From assembly GCA_022885665.1 (NCBI GenBank), contig JAGQDJ010000023.1, positions 186,001-250,000 on the forward strand: a stretch of DNA of 64,000 nt, written 5' to 3'. Each line of letters begins with the position of its first letter. Position 1 is the first letter of the stretch. Below the pieces are notes generated by a model. That model had not been told where the DNA came from. It ran no database searches and worked only from the letters and a program-made list of their open reading frames with translations. Shown here one piece after another: positions 1-12,100 of this stretch. The position numbers were made by a program, and so were the translations under genes. The DNA comes from Triops longicaudatus (Eukaryota > Arthropoda > Branchiopoda > Notostraca > Triopsidae).

Positions 1-2077
1 CCTTTGATGTAAGCATAAGCTAATTCGTGAGTAAAGCAGTCGGCTTTTCCTTCCCCAAAAGCTTTTTAAAGAAGCCAAACCTGTTGACATAAACTAATTA
101 ACCATTCGAGAGCGTTATAAAGCGTGCATAAATCAACTATTTGGCTTGTAAGGCATTTGAAGGACTCCAAAAGTCACTTCACACCTAGCTTGTTCGTGGC
201 CTTTTGTTAATGATCTTGTTTAATAACAATTGCTCGGGATGTGAAACAAAAAATGAGTCTAAATTGCCAGCTCTGCGACTTGGTACATAACGTTAAGCGA
301 CTTCCTTGTTTGCAAACCTTAAAAAGAACTGTTTATTAATGAGTTGCACCTATTATGACTTGTCCTCGTCACATTGACTTTTTAAGCTAGTACAACATCG
401 TGCCACTTTGGAAGCTATAAATTAAGAGCCCGCCATGGAAGACAAAGAGCTTCTGTTGCTATACACCACGAGAAGCTTTTTCGCTTTGGCGCTTGGACAT
501 GAAATATGAATTTGTTTTCGCTTTAAGCTGTTAAGAAGTAATACAGGCCGCTACTTCTTTCTTTTTTACTTCTCTCCAGGTTCTATTATTTCTTTTCGGT
601 TCCTAAACACCTTTGCGCCGCTTTAGTGCATTAAAGAAAAAAATCAAGAAAACACTAACCTCTGACGTTATGGTCCCAACGTAGGTTCTAGCAATCCTAT
701 GAATATATTAGGCCTCAAGTATCTTTCCCTCCTCACTAGATCGTTCTATAATAGGTTTGTGTCCGCTTGGAGACCGTTTAAGGCACCCCATGGAAATGCC
801 GTAATTAGAACTGGTAATGAGGTTTTCAATATCCTATTTGGCAGCATCAGCAAATGCAAGCAGCTCACGCATAATGAAACGAACAATGAACGACCAGAAC
901 ACGATTCTTAACACGACTCGCTGCACGCAAAAGTCAACAGTACCTCCCACTTACTATAATGATATCTTTCAAATAGTACCGAACCTGGTTCGTGATCCTA
1001 TAAAGAGACGCAAAAATAAATAATAACGCAGAGGGCCATTACTCGAAAATGTATTTTAACAAGCAAATATTCTCCATAATGACATTTTAACCATAACATC
1101 AAGGCTTACTCTGTGTCTAACATCCTATTGCCCCCTTTGTTTAACCCATTCAAGTTTTCCTAAATTCAAAAATACTCTTATTTCCTGAGTCCGGAAAGGG
1201 ACAAGAAGCGGTGACCATATCACACTTCGTCGCTTACCCGTTGTAGCTTAATCCCAACAAACAACAGTGCAAATTAATTAATTCAGACGTGAACAAACCG
1301 TGGTGAACCGTATTAATAAACAATCCTATATCTTTGAAGGATTTTGAAGCTGCTTTTAAATTGTCCGTATATAAGTGCATAGTTTGCCAGTAATAAAATG
1401 TCTTTCCACACGTTCGAAAGATATTATTGATTGAACCCTAGAGAAAGATTTCTCAGCCATTTTACGCCCTACGAGCAAATTCTCGAATGTATACAAATGA
1501 GCACTATCATAGGATCCTCAGGTTCACGTGGTCTGTTTGAAGGTAAAATCGACCACATTTTGGGAGACCATACTATTCAAGTTAAAGCCGCTCTACACAT
1601 CAAATTAACACACGCATGTAGTGCTGTAGGCTTTAGGTTTTCGTGTTTCAGTATTTTTCCCAATTTGTAATCATTTCAAAAAAGTACTGAAAGTTGAGAA
1701 TTACGGCACGATTTCTAATTTATTTTCGCATTTGGCCTCGCAGACCTCACTTATTGAAAGCTTGTCAACAAATTCACAATAATCAAAGATTATAATTATG
1801 AAGAGAAATTGCTTAGGAATTCAATTTCTGTACAACAATTTACTATAGAGCATACCACAGATCCCGTGACTTCAAACACTTACTTTATAGTGTTAGTCAT
1901 TTTAAGCTGGCATCCAGTTTACCATGTTAACACCATCACCCACACCGTCGATTTTCTATCCGATGTTGAGCTCTTCGAATTTTCGACTTTATCCAAAGAA
2001 TGTGTTCAACTTGCTGAATTATGAGCGAAAAATGGGTCTTTGCCAAGTCACGTTAAGAGAGCATTTTTTTCCTCTTT
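1..2077. other. Apparently non-coding
   Basis: AT-rich DNA with no frame I can defend. A good plus-strand acceptor lies at 578-579, but the frame after it closes within 18 codons. The 79-codon frame at 1431-1670 reads fairly protein-like and holds an AAG|GTAAAA donor-like site, but it has no acceptor or start context, so I left it out. The stretch ends in the T-rich tract that carries the minus-strand AATAAA at 2078-2083. Confidence 0.5.
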
Positions 2078-2083
2078 TTTATT
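2078..2083 (-). promoter_or_regulatory. Poly(A) signal AATAAA
   Basis: A canonical AATAAA on the minus strand, 33 bases downstream of the stop codon at 2116. It lies in a T-rich (plus strand) tract, so chance occurrence is fairly easy, but its spacing from the stop fits a real cleavage signal. Confidence 0.35.
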
Positions 2084-2115
2084 TTTTTGTGTTTTTTTTT
2101 TTTCCTAAGAAACGG

Positions 2116-2240
2116 CTACTTTAGTTTTGAAGTACGAATGGACGGCGTGTGTACTGTGATGCCTTGAATTTTAAACGAGGTGAGACTTTCAAGTTTTGCG
2201 ACCTGCTCTTCTGATAAATGATGAGACCCATTCGATCCGT
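2116..2240 (-). CDS. Candidate terminal exon, minus strand
   Basis: The reading frame ends at TAG (2116-2118) and is open back to 2340. A pyrimidine-rich acceptor ending CTCTACAG at 2241-2242 would start the exon at 2240 with two bases completing a split codon. The product is hydrophilic, with a predicted helical stretch (LSEEQVAKLESL) and a basic tail. A minus-strand AATAAA lies 33 bases past the stop (2078-2083), which is what a 3' terminal exon should show. No family is recognised. The frame could also extend upstream without splicing. Confidence 0.4.
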
Positions 2241-3647
2241 CTGTAGAGGTCTTAAGATGTGGGACCCCCTGGTGGACCCCTCCCCTCCCAGCTTTTTTCC
2301 CTTTTGGCTTTGGAAGGTGGACACCTTTTTGTAATATCAAAATACTATTAGTCGTTCATGCCGTGGAAAAGTAAGAATTAAGGATTCAAAGGTAAAAAGA
2401 ATAAGAAATGACATTCATTTTCTTTATAGACGTGCGCACTTCTTGTGCTCAAGATACTTATAGGAAATCTTTTTTAACTGGTGACTTAAATAATTTAAAA
2501 AAATGCTATATTTAGCTCCTTCAACATGTAAATAAAATTGTATTCAATATATTGGGTAGTAATTTAAGTTTTCTATGGATTGCTAGCGAAACGTTTAACT
2601 CATCTTATGGTTTTCACGCATCTGAATCTTTATTGCACGAGCTTGAAAAAATATCACAAAGCTTTAAGTGCCTGCCAAGGTTTTCAAGTGTGTGACAATG
2701 TTCGAGTTCTTGTTGGAATGCTTTTGTTGTCTCACATTTTTTCCACATTGTAATGGACACCAATAAGAAGGTAAAGGCGTTTTATTTTCTGTATTCCCCG
2801 AAACTTTTTTGAACGTCAAAGAATATCAGTCCCTTTTTTTTTTCATCCCTAAAGGGCTGAGTAGATGAGAGAAGATTGCACTTGCTCTCATCCTGAGTAC
2901 AGTGTCGTTTATCATGTTGATGCTGCATACAAAAGCTCACCAGGTTGCGATGCATGACAAATGCACTCAGAACTCTCGTCTGACAAGGATTACGTGAGGT
3001 TCGTACACTCCAATGAGCGTGCAACAGGCTCTTACACACTTGCCAGGGCATTATCACATCGCCCAGTAAATCCTATGCTCCCTCTTCCCTTTTTCCAACC
3101 CATCAGACCCTGATAGAAAAAATATCATCTCAGAAGTTTTAATGGAAAAAAAATACTCCGGAGCTTTTATCTTCGTGGTATTGCTCTTTCCTTGGAAAAG
3201 GCATAAAAAAACTCTTTTTTAAGTGTACCTCGAGCACAGTTCCCTCGTCTAGTGGTATGTCCTCACAAAGAAGTCTTGAGTTTTAACGTTGTTTTGTTTG
3301 CAACACAGGCTCTCACATGGTAAATTTTTGCCTATGGTAATACCATGTCGGGGCAGTTCCCGTTATCACCGGCAAAACGAAGCTTGACCAGGAGTGAAAA
3401 CTTCAGCACTGCTAATCACTCTTATGTGGTACGAAGAACGCCACATCGCTGGTTTTATGGAAGTTTTCTACACATCAGGGACAATTCGAAAGGCCTTGTC
3501 CAGCTGAACTACAAAAATCAGTGTTTTGTAATTATTTTTCCTTTAGCCAAATTCACAGTACATAAAGGTATTTCCAAGAAGCTTGAGGAAAGACTGAATT
3601 CCTTTTTTACAGGCGCTATTCGTCCTAATATCTTTCTTGCTCTCCCG

Positions 3648-3666
3648 TGCATTTGCATTTGCATTG
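3648..3666 (+). repeat. TTTGCA repeat with octamer motifs
   Basis: Three tandem TTTGCA-like units give two overlapping copies of the octamer ATTTGCAT, the classic POU-domain binding sequence. Seen directly. No nearby gene start supports a regulatory role, so function is only a possibility. Confidence 0.4.
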
Positions 3667-3887
3667 TTGAAATAACGTATGTAATTTCCGGCACTCTTCG
3701 GAATGAATTATACTAACGCCACTCCAAGTCGCACAAATGTAAGCGTGGGCATATGCGGCAAAGTGCCAAGAAGACAAACCCATTTTTCATTCTATAAACC
3801 TTCATTAGCTATTGCAAACGAAAGAATGGTCGTTACCTTAAAGCGGCTTTGAACTCGAGGCTGGGTTTACAAAGCAGCACAACCGCC

Positions 3888-4145
3888 ATGCAGACAAAAT
3901 GCGCCTGGCGCAAGTTGCACGCTTTTGTTCCTGCGGAGCTGACAAAAAAGGCAGGTGCAAAACAAGGAGGCACTCATTTGCATGCTCAACAGCCCACAGC
4001 CACAGGTTCTTTTCGCACCAGTATAAAATCCTTTTGTCAAAATACTTTTTTTGGACCTTTTCTAAAAATAGAAAAGAATTGCGTTTGCTATTGTTCAGAA
4101 AGATTTGCAAAGACGCACACTATTAGAAAAGGGGAAACCTGGTAA
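3888..4145 (+). CDS. Weak 85-aa ORF
   Basis: ATG with G at -3 opens an 85-codon frame in a locally GC- and CpG-rich patch (3840-4010). The first 55 residues look protein-like (Ala, Gly, His and Lys rich; about 28% of codons begin with G). The rest is less convincing, which may mean that only the first part is an exon. No domain is recognised and no strong donor is visible. Confidence 0.22.
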   Translation: MQTKCAWRKLHAFVPAELTKKAGAKQGGTHLHAQQPTATGSFRTSIKSFCQNTFFGPFLKIEKNCVCYCSERFAKTHTIRKGETW

Positions 4146-5557
4146 AGCAGACCGCACATAAGCTTCTCGGGACCTTTTTAATCACTTAATCCTTTCACCA
4201 AGCCTCATACTCTCTTTGTAGGCCTGCACATTCATCGTAATAGAAAACTATACGGACATATAGCTCAGAAAATCTCAAAGCCGGGAATAGTAAAAAAAAA
4301 AAGTCAAGATTTTTTTTCTTTCATGATAATCACGGTATTCTTAACATTCTGAGAGAAAAAGTATCGAAGGGATTTAGTTTTTTATAATGAGCAATAAATG
4401 AACCAGTATATTCGCTAAATATTCGCCTGAAGCCATGAGAATTTGAACTATTTCGTACAAACCAGAAAATTAACAGCAGTTACCAACATTGTCGACTGCA
4501 TTAACAATGTAAATTGAAAAATAGTTTTAGCTGTGTTGCAATACTTTTTCGACATATACCTTGCATTGTCCACCTTCTGTGTAAATCACATCTAATTTTA
4601 AGAACAAATGCAAGTGTAAGGTTCAGGTCGCGTTGCTAGCACTGAAATCCACGTCATAAAGAAACTAATATGTCAAAAGATTGTTAAAGTTAACGTAGAT
4701 TCACAAAATTAGGTTTTAGGCTATACAACTCTGTTAGTTTCAAATAACTTAAGCTTAAGCATTACCTTAAGTTCGTTTTTGCTTCTGTTTATTCATTGTA
4801 TTATTCTTATTTTAAATACTGTTATTGCTACCCGTTTATATTTATTTAATTATTGTTTAATTTACTGATAATACACATTTTAGCACGTTTATCCGTTTAT
4901 TAAGCTTACATGTAGGTCTTAAGCGATAGGTAAGTCTGTTTTAGCCTACTTGTAAGCTTGGATATATAAAAAGACGTGAATAACACCTAACACATTCTGT
5001 CCATGAATTAACAAAATTAGATTCTGAGCAAATGAATTACATCGTCAGTCAGGGAGACTACTGGAGTGCAGCTGTATCATTACAGGCAAGCCAACATATA
5101 ACATGAAACATGTATGCCCGAATAAGGTTATCAAAGGTTAATTTGTGTAGCTTAAGAATAGGCCAAGCTTAGATCACCTTGCACGCGTAATAACACCGTC
5201 GTCTATTTTTCGTAACCTTTCCTTATTACGAACTGTTCCTGGTCTTCCTTTCTCTAAACTTCTCTGACCTCGACTGACGTCCTTATCGACTTGCATTAGC
5301 GGAGGCGGATCGAACGACGACGTAACCTCGAGTTCTATGTCTTTATGCCATTTAGCCTAAGATAAGTGAACTCGTTCTGTTTCAAAGGAAGCTTATCTTG
5401 CCATCCGTGGCGGCGTTTTGAGCCAAGGAACTTCAACGTTGGCACTCCAAGGGATTTAAGGTTTGCGATTACCTTCGTGAAGGTCAGCACTACTTTTCCA
5501 AACATCGCGCTAAGCAATTACTTCCTTCCTTTCATACCAAAGTATACAACTTTCCAG

Positions 5558-5780
5558 CTTCCCGTGGTGGTTGGTAAATTATTGGGGCATAAGGGCAAAG
5601 AACATGAAAAGTTGCCATCGACTTGGAAACTCGCTGGGTCCGGCGTTTCGCGTAGCTCGCATTCATTGGTTCGGCACTTTTTCAAGAGAGATGGGAGCGG
5701 CGATATTCGCAGATCCAAACGATGTCAAGAGTATTGTAATGAGCCACTTGTCAAGTAAGCCTCCCTTTAATTGCAGTGGG
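5558..5780 (+). pseudogene. Cytochrome P450-like N-terminal exon, possibly broken
   Basis: An acceptor (ACTTTCCAG, AG at 5556-5557) precedes a segment that resembles the start of a P450 fold. In one frame it reads LPVVVGKLLGHKGKEHEKL, like the loop and helix A region after the proline-rich hinge. In another frame, from about 5600, it reads LGPAFRV followed by IFADPNDVKSIV and SSKPPFN, matching the beta-1 strand and helix B of CYP4-type enzymes. The two parts are one frame apart, so either a frameshift breaks it or only the second frame is real. GTAAGC at 5781 could be the donor. I find no convincing helix C exon downstream and no haem-binding cysteine motif in the window. P450s are haem mono-oxygenases; this is at most a fragment. 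Confidence 0.4.
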
Positions 5781-7916
5781 TAAGCAAGCATTAGGGCTCG
5801 TTAATCTTCATCCATCAATTTCTTCACATGTTTGGTGATGGATGCCCCTGCACGGTGGAAACTCACAGGCGGGGCTATTACCCAACGACTTCGATTAAGT
5901 AGCAAGCTGTTGATTTTTACCTCAGTCCCCCAACTTGGGAGTTGAACAGGATCTTTGTCGCTTCTCTACCTTTGATTGTCCGCATATGACTTAGGCACAT
6001 CGCCGAGAAAAAGGCTTAAGCCAAGTTCGCTATACCTGTGTAAAACTTCCCAAATAGGCAGGAAGACCATGTTGGTACCTTTTCTTGCCTTTTGTTTTTC
6101 CAGTATTTAGGCAAGACAACGGACCTCCTACAGTCCAGTAGCTACATCCTTGTGTCTTTTCTATTGTTTAGGTGAAGAAAAGGCTCGAATTAAAGCGTTT
6201 CGGTAAATATATGGGCGAAAAAAATTCTTAAAATGCTGGTTCATTCACGGATGATTTAAAGCATTTCTCATTTCCGCCATGAGGCGGCATAATTAATTTA
6301 AAAAATGCTCACCTAAAATAAACGACGCTTCTACAAGCCCCCTTTTTTTCAGCCAGCTCGTTTCTTTGCAGCATATGGTCCGTCCCGATAAGAAAAGCGG
6401 GTTTATAAAAAAAACACCTATTTTCACGCACCCTCTGCTCTAGAGCGTTTTGGAGCTTAGCTTTTCTTTAAATACATTACAGTATTAGTTATATCGAAGA
6501 GGGAGAGGGGGGGGGATCCGGGCGGGCTGTGCAATAGGACTATGGATTTCGGAACTTCCTAAGCAAAGTCGTTGCACTTCTATAGCCACGGTAAAAGGGA
6601 GACGCGTCCTTTCTATAGATTATACATAAAACCTCTTCCAATAACCCTATGCAGTATATCGAAGCACTCCTTCTTTTTTTTTTCCTCAGAAAGGAGTCTA
6701 TTGTACAGGCAAGTTTTGGTTGGACCTCCCTATACACAATGTATTTTAGTTCCAAGATTTTTTATGGATCTCACTTGCGTCGTTCGCTTGATTAAAATTG
6801 GTAGTGGAGATTAGAAGCCACAACGGCTCGACAACAGTCAACAACCTTTTTCCTTTCTTTTGGTGGTGTAGGTTAGGATTTTCACCGTTTCTTGGTTGCA
6901 TGCACTATTACGAAAATGTATTCTAATGGAAACTTAGGAAAAGGTTCACTTGACTGTAGGTTGAATTCTTGTAAAGATGGCTTTTGTCAAATGAGCACGG
7001 TCATCTTTGTATCCCAGTGCGACCCTTATGCGCCTATTTTAATTAATTGGGTATAGCCGGGGCCTCCATCGTTGGGCGAAAAATAAGAATACATGGGAAG
7101 TGGTATAGGAAAATCTTGCCTTTTTTTCTGGAAAAAGGTGCGTTTTTTCTCTCATAACGATGTTCCTCTTTGGGTATTCTCCAACGTAGTATGATGAGGA
7201 TGAAATAAGCCAGATGCGAAGAACTAACGCTTTGTCATATTTGTTACCCAACCGTGCATTTTTTCTAGGCTAAAAGGGCAAATAGTTTTCGGGTATTCTG
7301 ACCAGCAAGAAGAAAAATGGCTTCGAAATATGTGGAGATACCTTTTTATAAGAAAGAAGGCACCTTGGCCAAATTCCTCCCAAAAATGATGAGGTCTTCC
7401 AGAGAACATTACATAGTTTGACTACTCTAAAAAAAAAAATTTAAGGCGATTTTCTTAATTTGATTCAGTTGGCGGATTTGTTTTAGGGTTTGTAGTAGGA
7501 ATATTTTCCCCTGTGCACCCTGCCTATATTAGTCTGCTTTAGGTTCTATGGTAATATTCTATAACAAAAAGGGAAGTTGCCGTGTTGTAAAGACTCAAAG
7601 CAAGAGACGAGGTGAGAAATGTTGCCCATTTCTCTGTTTGACGTTGAAGAAATGGTGCTTAAGCACCTCAAGACTTGGCCGCGCATCCTTGTCGGTGAAA
7701 AAAAGAACATCGTTTAAAAAAATCTCTGTTAGGCATCGAGCAGCTCAGTAAAGTTTTTGGCTATTGCAATCAGAACTGCGATGTATGGGCAGTAAGAAAG
7801 GTTCCTAAGGAACTTCCTTGTTTATATCTTAACTACCTATCTTACGTAGTAAAGTTGTTCGAAAAGCTGTCACAAAGGTAACTGTATAGACGTGTTCACC
7901 CAAACGTGTTTTTCAG
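5781..7916. other. Mostly non-coding interval
   Basis: It holds a G-rich tract (6501-6526), one small acceptor-to-donor open segment at about 6107-6166, and an exon-like block at 7543-7611 (acceptor TTTAG, internal ATG at 7548, donor GAG|GTGAGA at 7612). A 32-codon ATG frame at 7619 is followed within 300 bases by the better exon at 7917. None of these is strong enough alone to call. Confidence 0.4.
6501..6526 (+). other. Potential G-quadruplex
   Basis: Four runs of at least three G within 26 bases on the plus strand (GGG, a run of nine, GGG and GGG) with loops of one to four bases. This fits the usual G-quadruplex pattern. No promoter or gene boundary is evident beside it. Confidence 0.35.
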
Positions 7917-8252
7917 AAACATTGCCAACTCTGGACAGAAGTAGCCAAAAAGGACATGACTGTTCACCTTGTTGGTTGCGATGGGCAGCTTTGTACAGGT
8001 GTACATTACCCCCGCATTGTTCGGTCTCTTCATCTTGCAAACAAAAATGCATGCACAAGGCCTTGTGTCGTTTTCGCGCAACCGGGCGAGGTATGGCCTC
8101 CTCAGTGGAAGGCAAGAGACGGCGGTCTTTGGCTTATTTCATTGTCAAACGCACAGAGATTTAATGAAAACTTCATTGGAAAGTTCTATTTTTGTTTCCT
8201 GACATGTATTAGTACTCAGATTTGTCGCGTCTTGTGCCATTCAAGGTTTTGA
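7917..8252 (+). CDS. Candidate exon, cysteine-containing protein
   Basis: A strong acceptor (GTGTTTTTCAG, AG at 7915-7916) opens a phase-0 frame of 111 codons ending at TGA 8252. About 29% of codons in the first 93 begin with G. The product has regularly spaced cysteines and a tryptophan-rich part (VWPPQWKARDGGLWLISL). An AG|GTATGG site at 8091 could end the exon in phase 0. A second frame at the same place is cysteine-rich (CxxC...CKQKC) and joins in phase to 7543-7611, but its codon pattern is weaker. No family is recognised; the terminal 40 codons are least certain. Confidence 0.4.
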   Translation, partial: KHCQLWTEVAKKDMTVHLVGCDGQLCTGVHYPRIVRSLHLANKNACTRPCVVFAQPGEVWPPQWKARDGGLWLISLSNAQRFNENFIGKFYFCFLTCISTQICRVLCHSRF

Positions 8253-8904
8253 GTCTGAAGACAGTACAACTATGTATACTTATACATGTATAAAAAGCTC
8301 TCTACCAAAATGGCCTCACGCAACAGAAGAGAACGCTTTGCATATCTCTTCACGGATAAGAATGGCCAACCCTGGTGACAGATTTACGACATAGATCTAC
8401 CGCGTTGTAAGCTCCCAAGGTTCCATAGACTTGCTGAAAGCTCTGCGGTTCATTGTCGCTATGAATTTCGTTCCGGTACTAATGAAAATTTCGTGAGAAT
8501 GTTTCTGCTTTTTTAATAAGCGAAGATGATGTTCAAAGCAAAGCTTGACTAGCGGCGTTCGTTGTTAATTAAAAAAAAGTCGCGAAACTTTTCACGGATT
8601 TTCCTACGCATAGGCAAAATTCTCCACTGGAAAAAATGCTTTGTTATACTTGTAAAATTGTCATTTGCAAGCTTTCTGCTTCCTGAGAAATCTGCAGATC
8701 AAGTAACCCATTAATGAGCATGAATAGTTAAGGTTGGCAGCTCCTATACCTAGGGGAGCAGTAAAAGAAATCACATACGCTGGATGACACTGAAATATCT
8801 TTTAAGGAAACTAACGTGTTGTATTGAACTCGATGTGAAGAATGTGAAGATTTCATGGTTCCATTCTTCAGTTCGTGATAAGCCTCAGCCACTTTGTTTA
8901 AGGC

Positions 8905-9115
8905 ATGTATGGAAGGCCATGGTCACGGTCGCCAGTTTGAGATGCTGGCCGAAAGGGAAGCTAAGGTTGCATCGAAGTTGTGGTGTCGGTTGGGGCGATT
9001 CATCGTGAGTCCTCGAAGCCCAAACCGGGCTAGTTGCCACGCCGAGGTGTCAAAAGTCTTTCCAAAGTCCAAAGCCAACGGTCCTTCTCTTCAGGGCGCC
9101 TCGGCGCATGCCTAA
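8905..9115 (+). CDS. Candidate 69-aa ORF or exon
   Basis: ATG-initiated frame ending TAA in a GC-rich patch; about one third of codons begin with G, by hand count. The product starts with a Gly/His cluster, then a charged helix (QFEMLAEREAKVASKLWCRL) and a basic, Ser/Pro-containing tail. An alternative reading splices 8872-9004 to 9095-9179 (GTGAGT donor at 9005, TTCTCTTCAG acceptor, phases agreeing) and gives a different basic protein; its codon pattern is poorer. No domain is recognised. Confidence 0.35.
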
Positions 9116-9179
9116 AGTGAGAAAAGCAATTAACCTACGTGCCCTCGTGAGCTCATCAAGAACGGCCATGAAGCTGTAG

Positions 9180-12100
9180 CGCAGGACTCGAAACAATGAT
9201 TGCATTATAAAACGTTATCTCCTCCTGCAACATCGGTATCACGTGTTCAGACCACTTGGATTTTCTCATTATTCTACTTCAAAATACTCGTTTGTCACAT
9301 TTTAAAAAAAGAAAACAATCCGCAGACCAACGTTTTAATCGTTGTTACAAATAATGTTATTAAACATACTGTAGATATTAATTATTAATATTTTACATGT
9401 TAATGTTCACCGTAAACAGAACACCTGTCAGAGTGGTCCCTGCTCCTTCCACTCCATTGCAATGCTTGTTCTGTATTTTTTCCTTTATTTATTAAACGTG
9501 TTATCAAAGAGCAAACAATATTTAAAAATTATTATGCAACGGGATGGTTAATGGTACGAATTATTTTTTACATATATTGGGTATTCTACGCATTTAAAGC
9601 TCGGCTTTTCTCGTTTATTATGGTTTTCGTTTATTATAACTTTTTTGTTCATTTTCGCTTTATAACGTTATGCACTAGAAGGGCACGGCTAGTACGAAAG
9701 TAAGAAGTGATCGAGTGCGACGATTCTAAAACTATTGTACATGTTGTATCTTTTCTCCTGTGTGAAGCCTGACAATCCAAATGTACCAGCGAGTTTACTC
9801 CGCAGGGCTGGGATCGTACGGAAATAATATAAAAAGGAATTACTCTTTTTTCCTCGTGTACACGAAAGGTGTCCGTGATGGTGCTATAGCTGGAACCCCC
9901 TCCGTGCTTCGCTAGTGGAACAATAGGTCGTAAAATAGGTGTACCAGAGCCTGTCTTATAGGTTATTCTCTCCTGCATCATCCGATCTCCTCTGTATGAT
10001 GCTTGCGGCCGGGCACCACATTTAACTTATACAAGTTACAGTCCCTGGTAACGTCGATGGCTGTAATAGAAAGGCCAGCCACATTGCAGTAGCTTGATCC
10101 GTTATCTCGATAACATTCCATATGCGAAGTCTATCAAGCATCTAATAACCACCTTGAACTCCTCCCTCCTTACACCTTTCGCATGAATGCGTGGCTCGGT
10201 TTTATTTCCTTCTTGAAAAGGCACTCAAGACTTCAGTGTGGTTGCGTTTTGCATTAACTCACCTAACAAACACCGTAGGTAAGAAAAAATATCACGACTT
10301 TGCGAGACGAGATAGGTAATCTACCTTATCAGTACTATATTGCCGTCGCTTGCCTTCTATTTTCTGTCTTTTTCCTTGGGTAAGGCGGAGGTGTAGATTT
10401 CTCGCTAGTATACGCGACAGAGTCCCTGTTTCCTGTCTGTTGTCTCAACCATTTGGATTAGAAAGAGAAGAAGGCTGAAAGAGGAAGAATCCACCGCCGT
10501 TTAGCGTTTCAGAGTTTCCTTGAGGCTTACGCCGAGTGGCTTAGCTAGCTCCATTAGTCATGGCTCATGGTTGGAGCTTTGACAGGCAGCTACTGGATTC
10601 TTACATAGCCGTTCTGCGTCCGGCGTGATATTTACTGCAGCATCAGTAGCGTGTGGCAAAATTGTTATAAATTTCCACCTCTTTGCATAAAACATTCATT
10701 GGACCCTTTATTCACGCCCGGACCATGCCTACGCTAATGCTTTCGACCAATGACGCAGCAAGGTCCTAAATGGTTGAGTACGTTCAACGTGCAAGGAACT
10801 TTTCTGTATACGCTTCATCTGTGTCGTTTTTGCCTCCAACCAGCTCCACACGCGCGAGCATGAGTGAACCTCGTTGCACTCAAGTTGCTATTGTTTTTCT
10901 TGTTCTTCCTTTTTACAGCCCCCTTCCTTCAAACCGGAACTAACTTCTCGTAACATTTTTTATGTGGGAGAAGCATCACTTGCTACTTGGAAAAGGGAGA
11001 GGGTGTCAAGCTCGGGAATGCACAAGTTGACGTAATTGCAGGTACCCCGTGTTTCTTTTTAGTAAATTCCCACCGTTTGTGTCCCCATTGCCTGGAATTG
11101 TATGATGGAAATTGCAGTTCATCTTGGGGGAAAAAAGTATTCAAAGTAGATGCTTAACAAAAACGCGACAAGATTAAGTGAGCTCTGTTTCAAGGGTTGG
11201 TTCACGACAAAAGGAAAATGATACCCTAAAAGAGTGTTTCAGAACAGCGATCGTTGAACGCCAACATTATTGCATCCCTGTTTGTAATGTATCAAGGTGC
11301 GCAATAATTTTCTCCGCAGAGAGAAGTACGTTGTTTCGTTTCTGTTTGTTACTAGCAGTGATAATCAGAGACAACAGCACGAAGTAACATGATTTTATTC
11401 GGCTGAAAAATTTAAAAGGCTTTCTTTCACGTGAGGAAGATACCCTGTTGAGTAAACGTTCCAGGCTTACAAGAAGTGTTTTATTCATGGTGTAATATAT
11501 CTCAGATGAAAAATATCGCGTAATCGTTTTGTACTGTTCGTACCTAAAGGGTAATAAACCCCATGTCGAGAAAAACGCCAAGGAAGGGGAGAATACCTCA
11601 CTTTAAGTGATAGCTCCACCTAAGCTTTTAGCAGCTGTTGCTGGGTTGCTTTAAATGGGGAGAAGGAAGCAAATTAGTTAAGTTCTCCAAAAAAGGCTGA
11701 AAAGTAAGGAGGGTGTGTAGTGCCAGTACTTGAAAAAAGAGAAACTTTTAATACGCACATCGTATCTTAACACCTGCCTTCAGACACTATTCAATATTAA
11801 TCCTCCTTGTTGAACTCTTTGAAAAAATGTCTTCGGTTTTTGTCCCTTACCGATAAACAAGAGTTTGCATCTTTTTTTATTTTTTTTATTTCTATTTATT
11901 TATTTTTTTATCCGCTTTTCAATCTAAACAGCTTGTTCTTTTCTTGTAAGTTATTTTTTTCAACATGTTGTGGGAGGCTTGAATAGTTGGGGCACAAAAG
12001 GATCCCATTCAAATTTGCGCCATTGTAGCCGGTTGTCTTGGTTCTATATTTAATTTTTTTGTCGCTTTCTTTTCGTCGTGAGAACTCCTGTCCGGCTGCA

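Larger units (their letters stand above)
2341..5557. other. Mostly non-coding interval
   Basis: No supported gene apart from the weak ORF at 3888. The interval contains a triple TTTGCA repeat at 3648-3666 with two overlapping octamer (ATTTGCAT) motifs, a perfect 12-bp palindrome CTTAAGCTTAAG at 4748-4759, and a strong isolated donor GATAG|GTAAGT at about 4929 whose upstream sequence has no open frame, so it is at best a UTR exon edge. The 5280-5500 part is CpG-rich. Confidence 0.5.

Noticed and set aside
5820..5930. P450 helix-C-like piece (H-R-R and R-W-K-L in different frames) after the 5558 exon
   Set aside because: The pieces lie in different frames with stops between; pattern matching at this level is too permissive without an alignment.
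10900..11040. Exon after strong acceptor at about 10917
   Set aside because: Open for only 38 codons, no agreeing upstream exon and no poly(A) signal; kept as a note in the interval entry.
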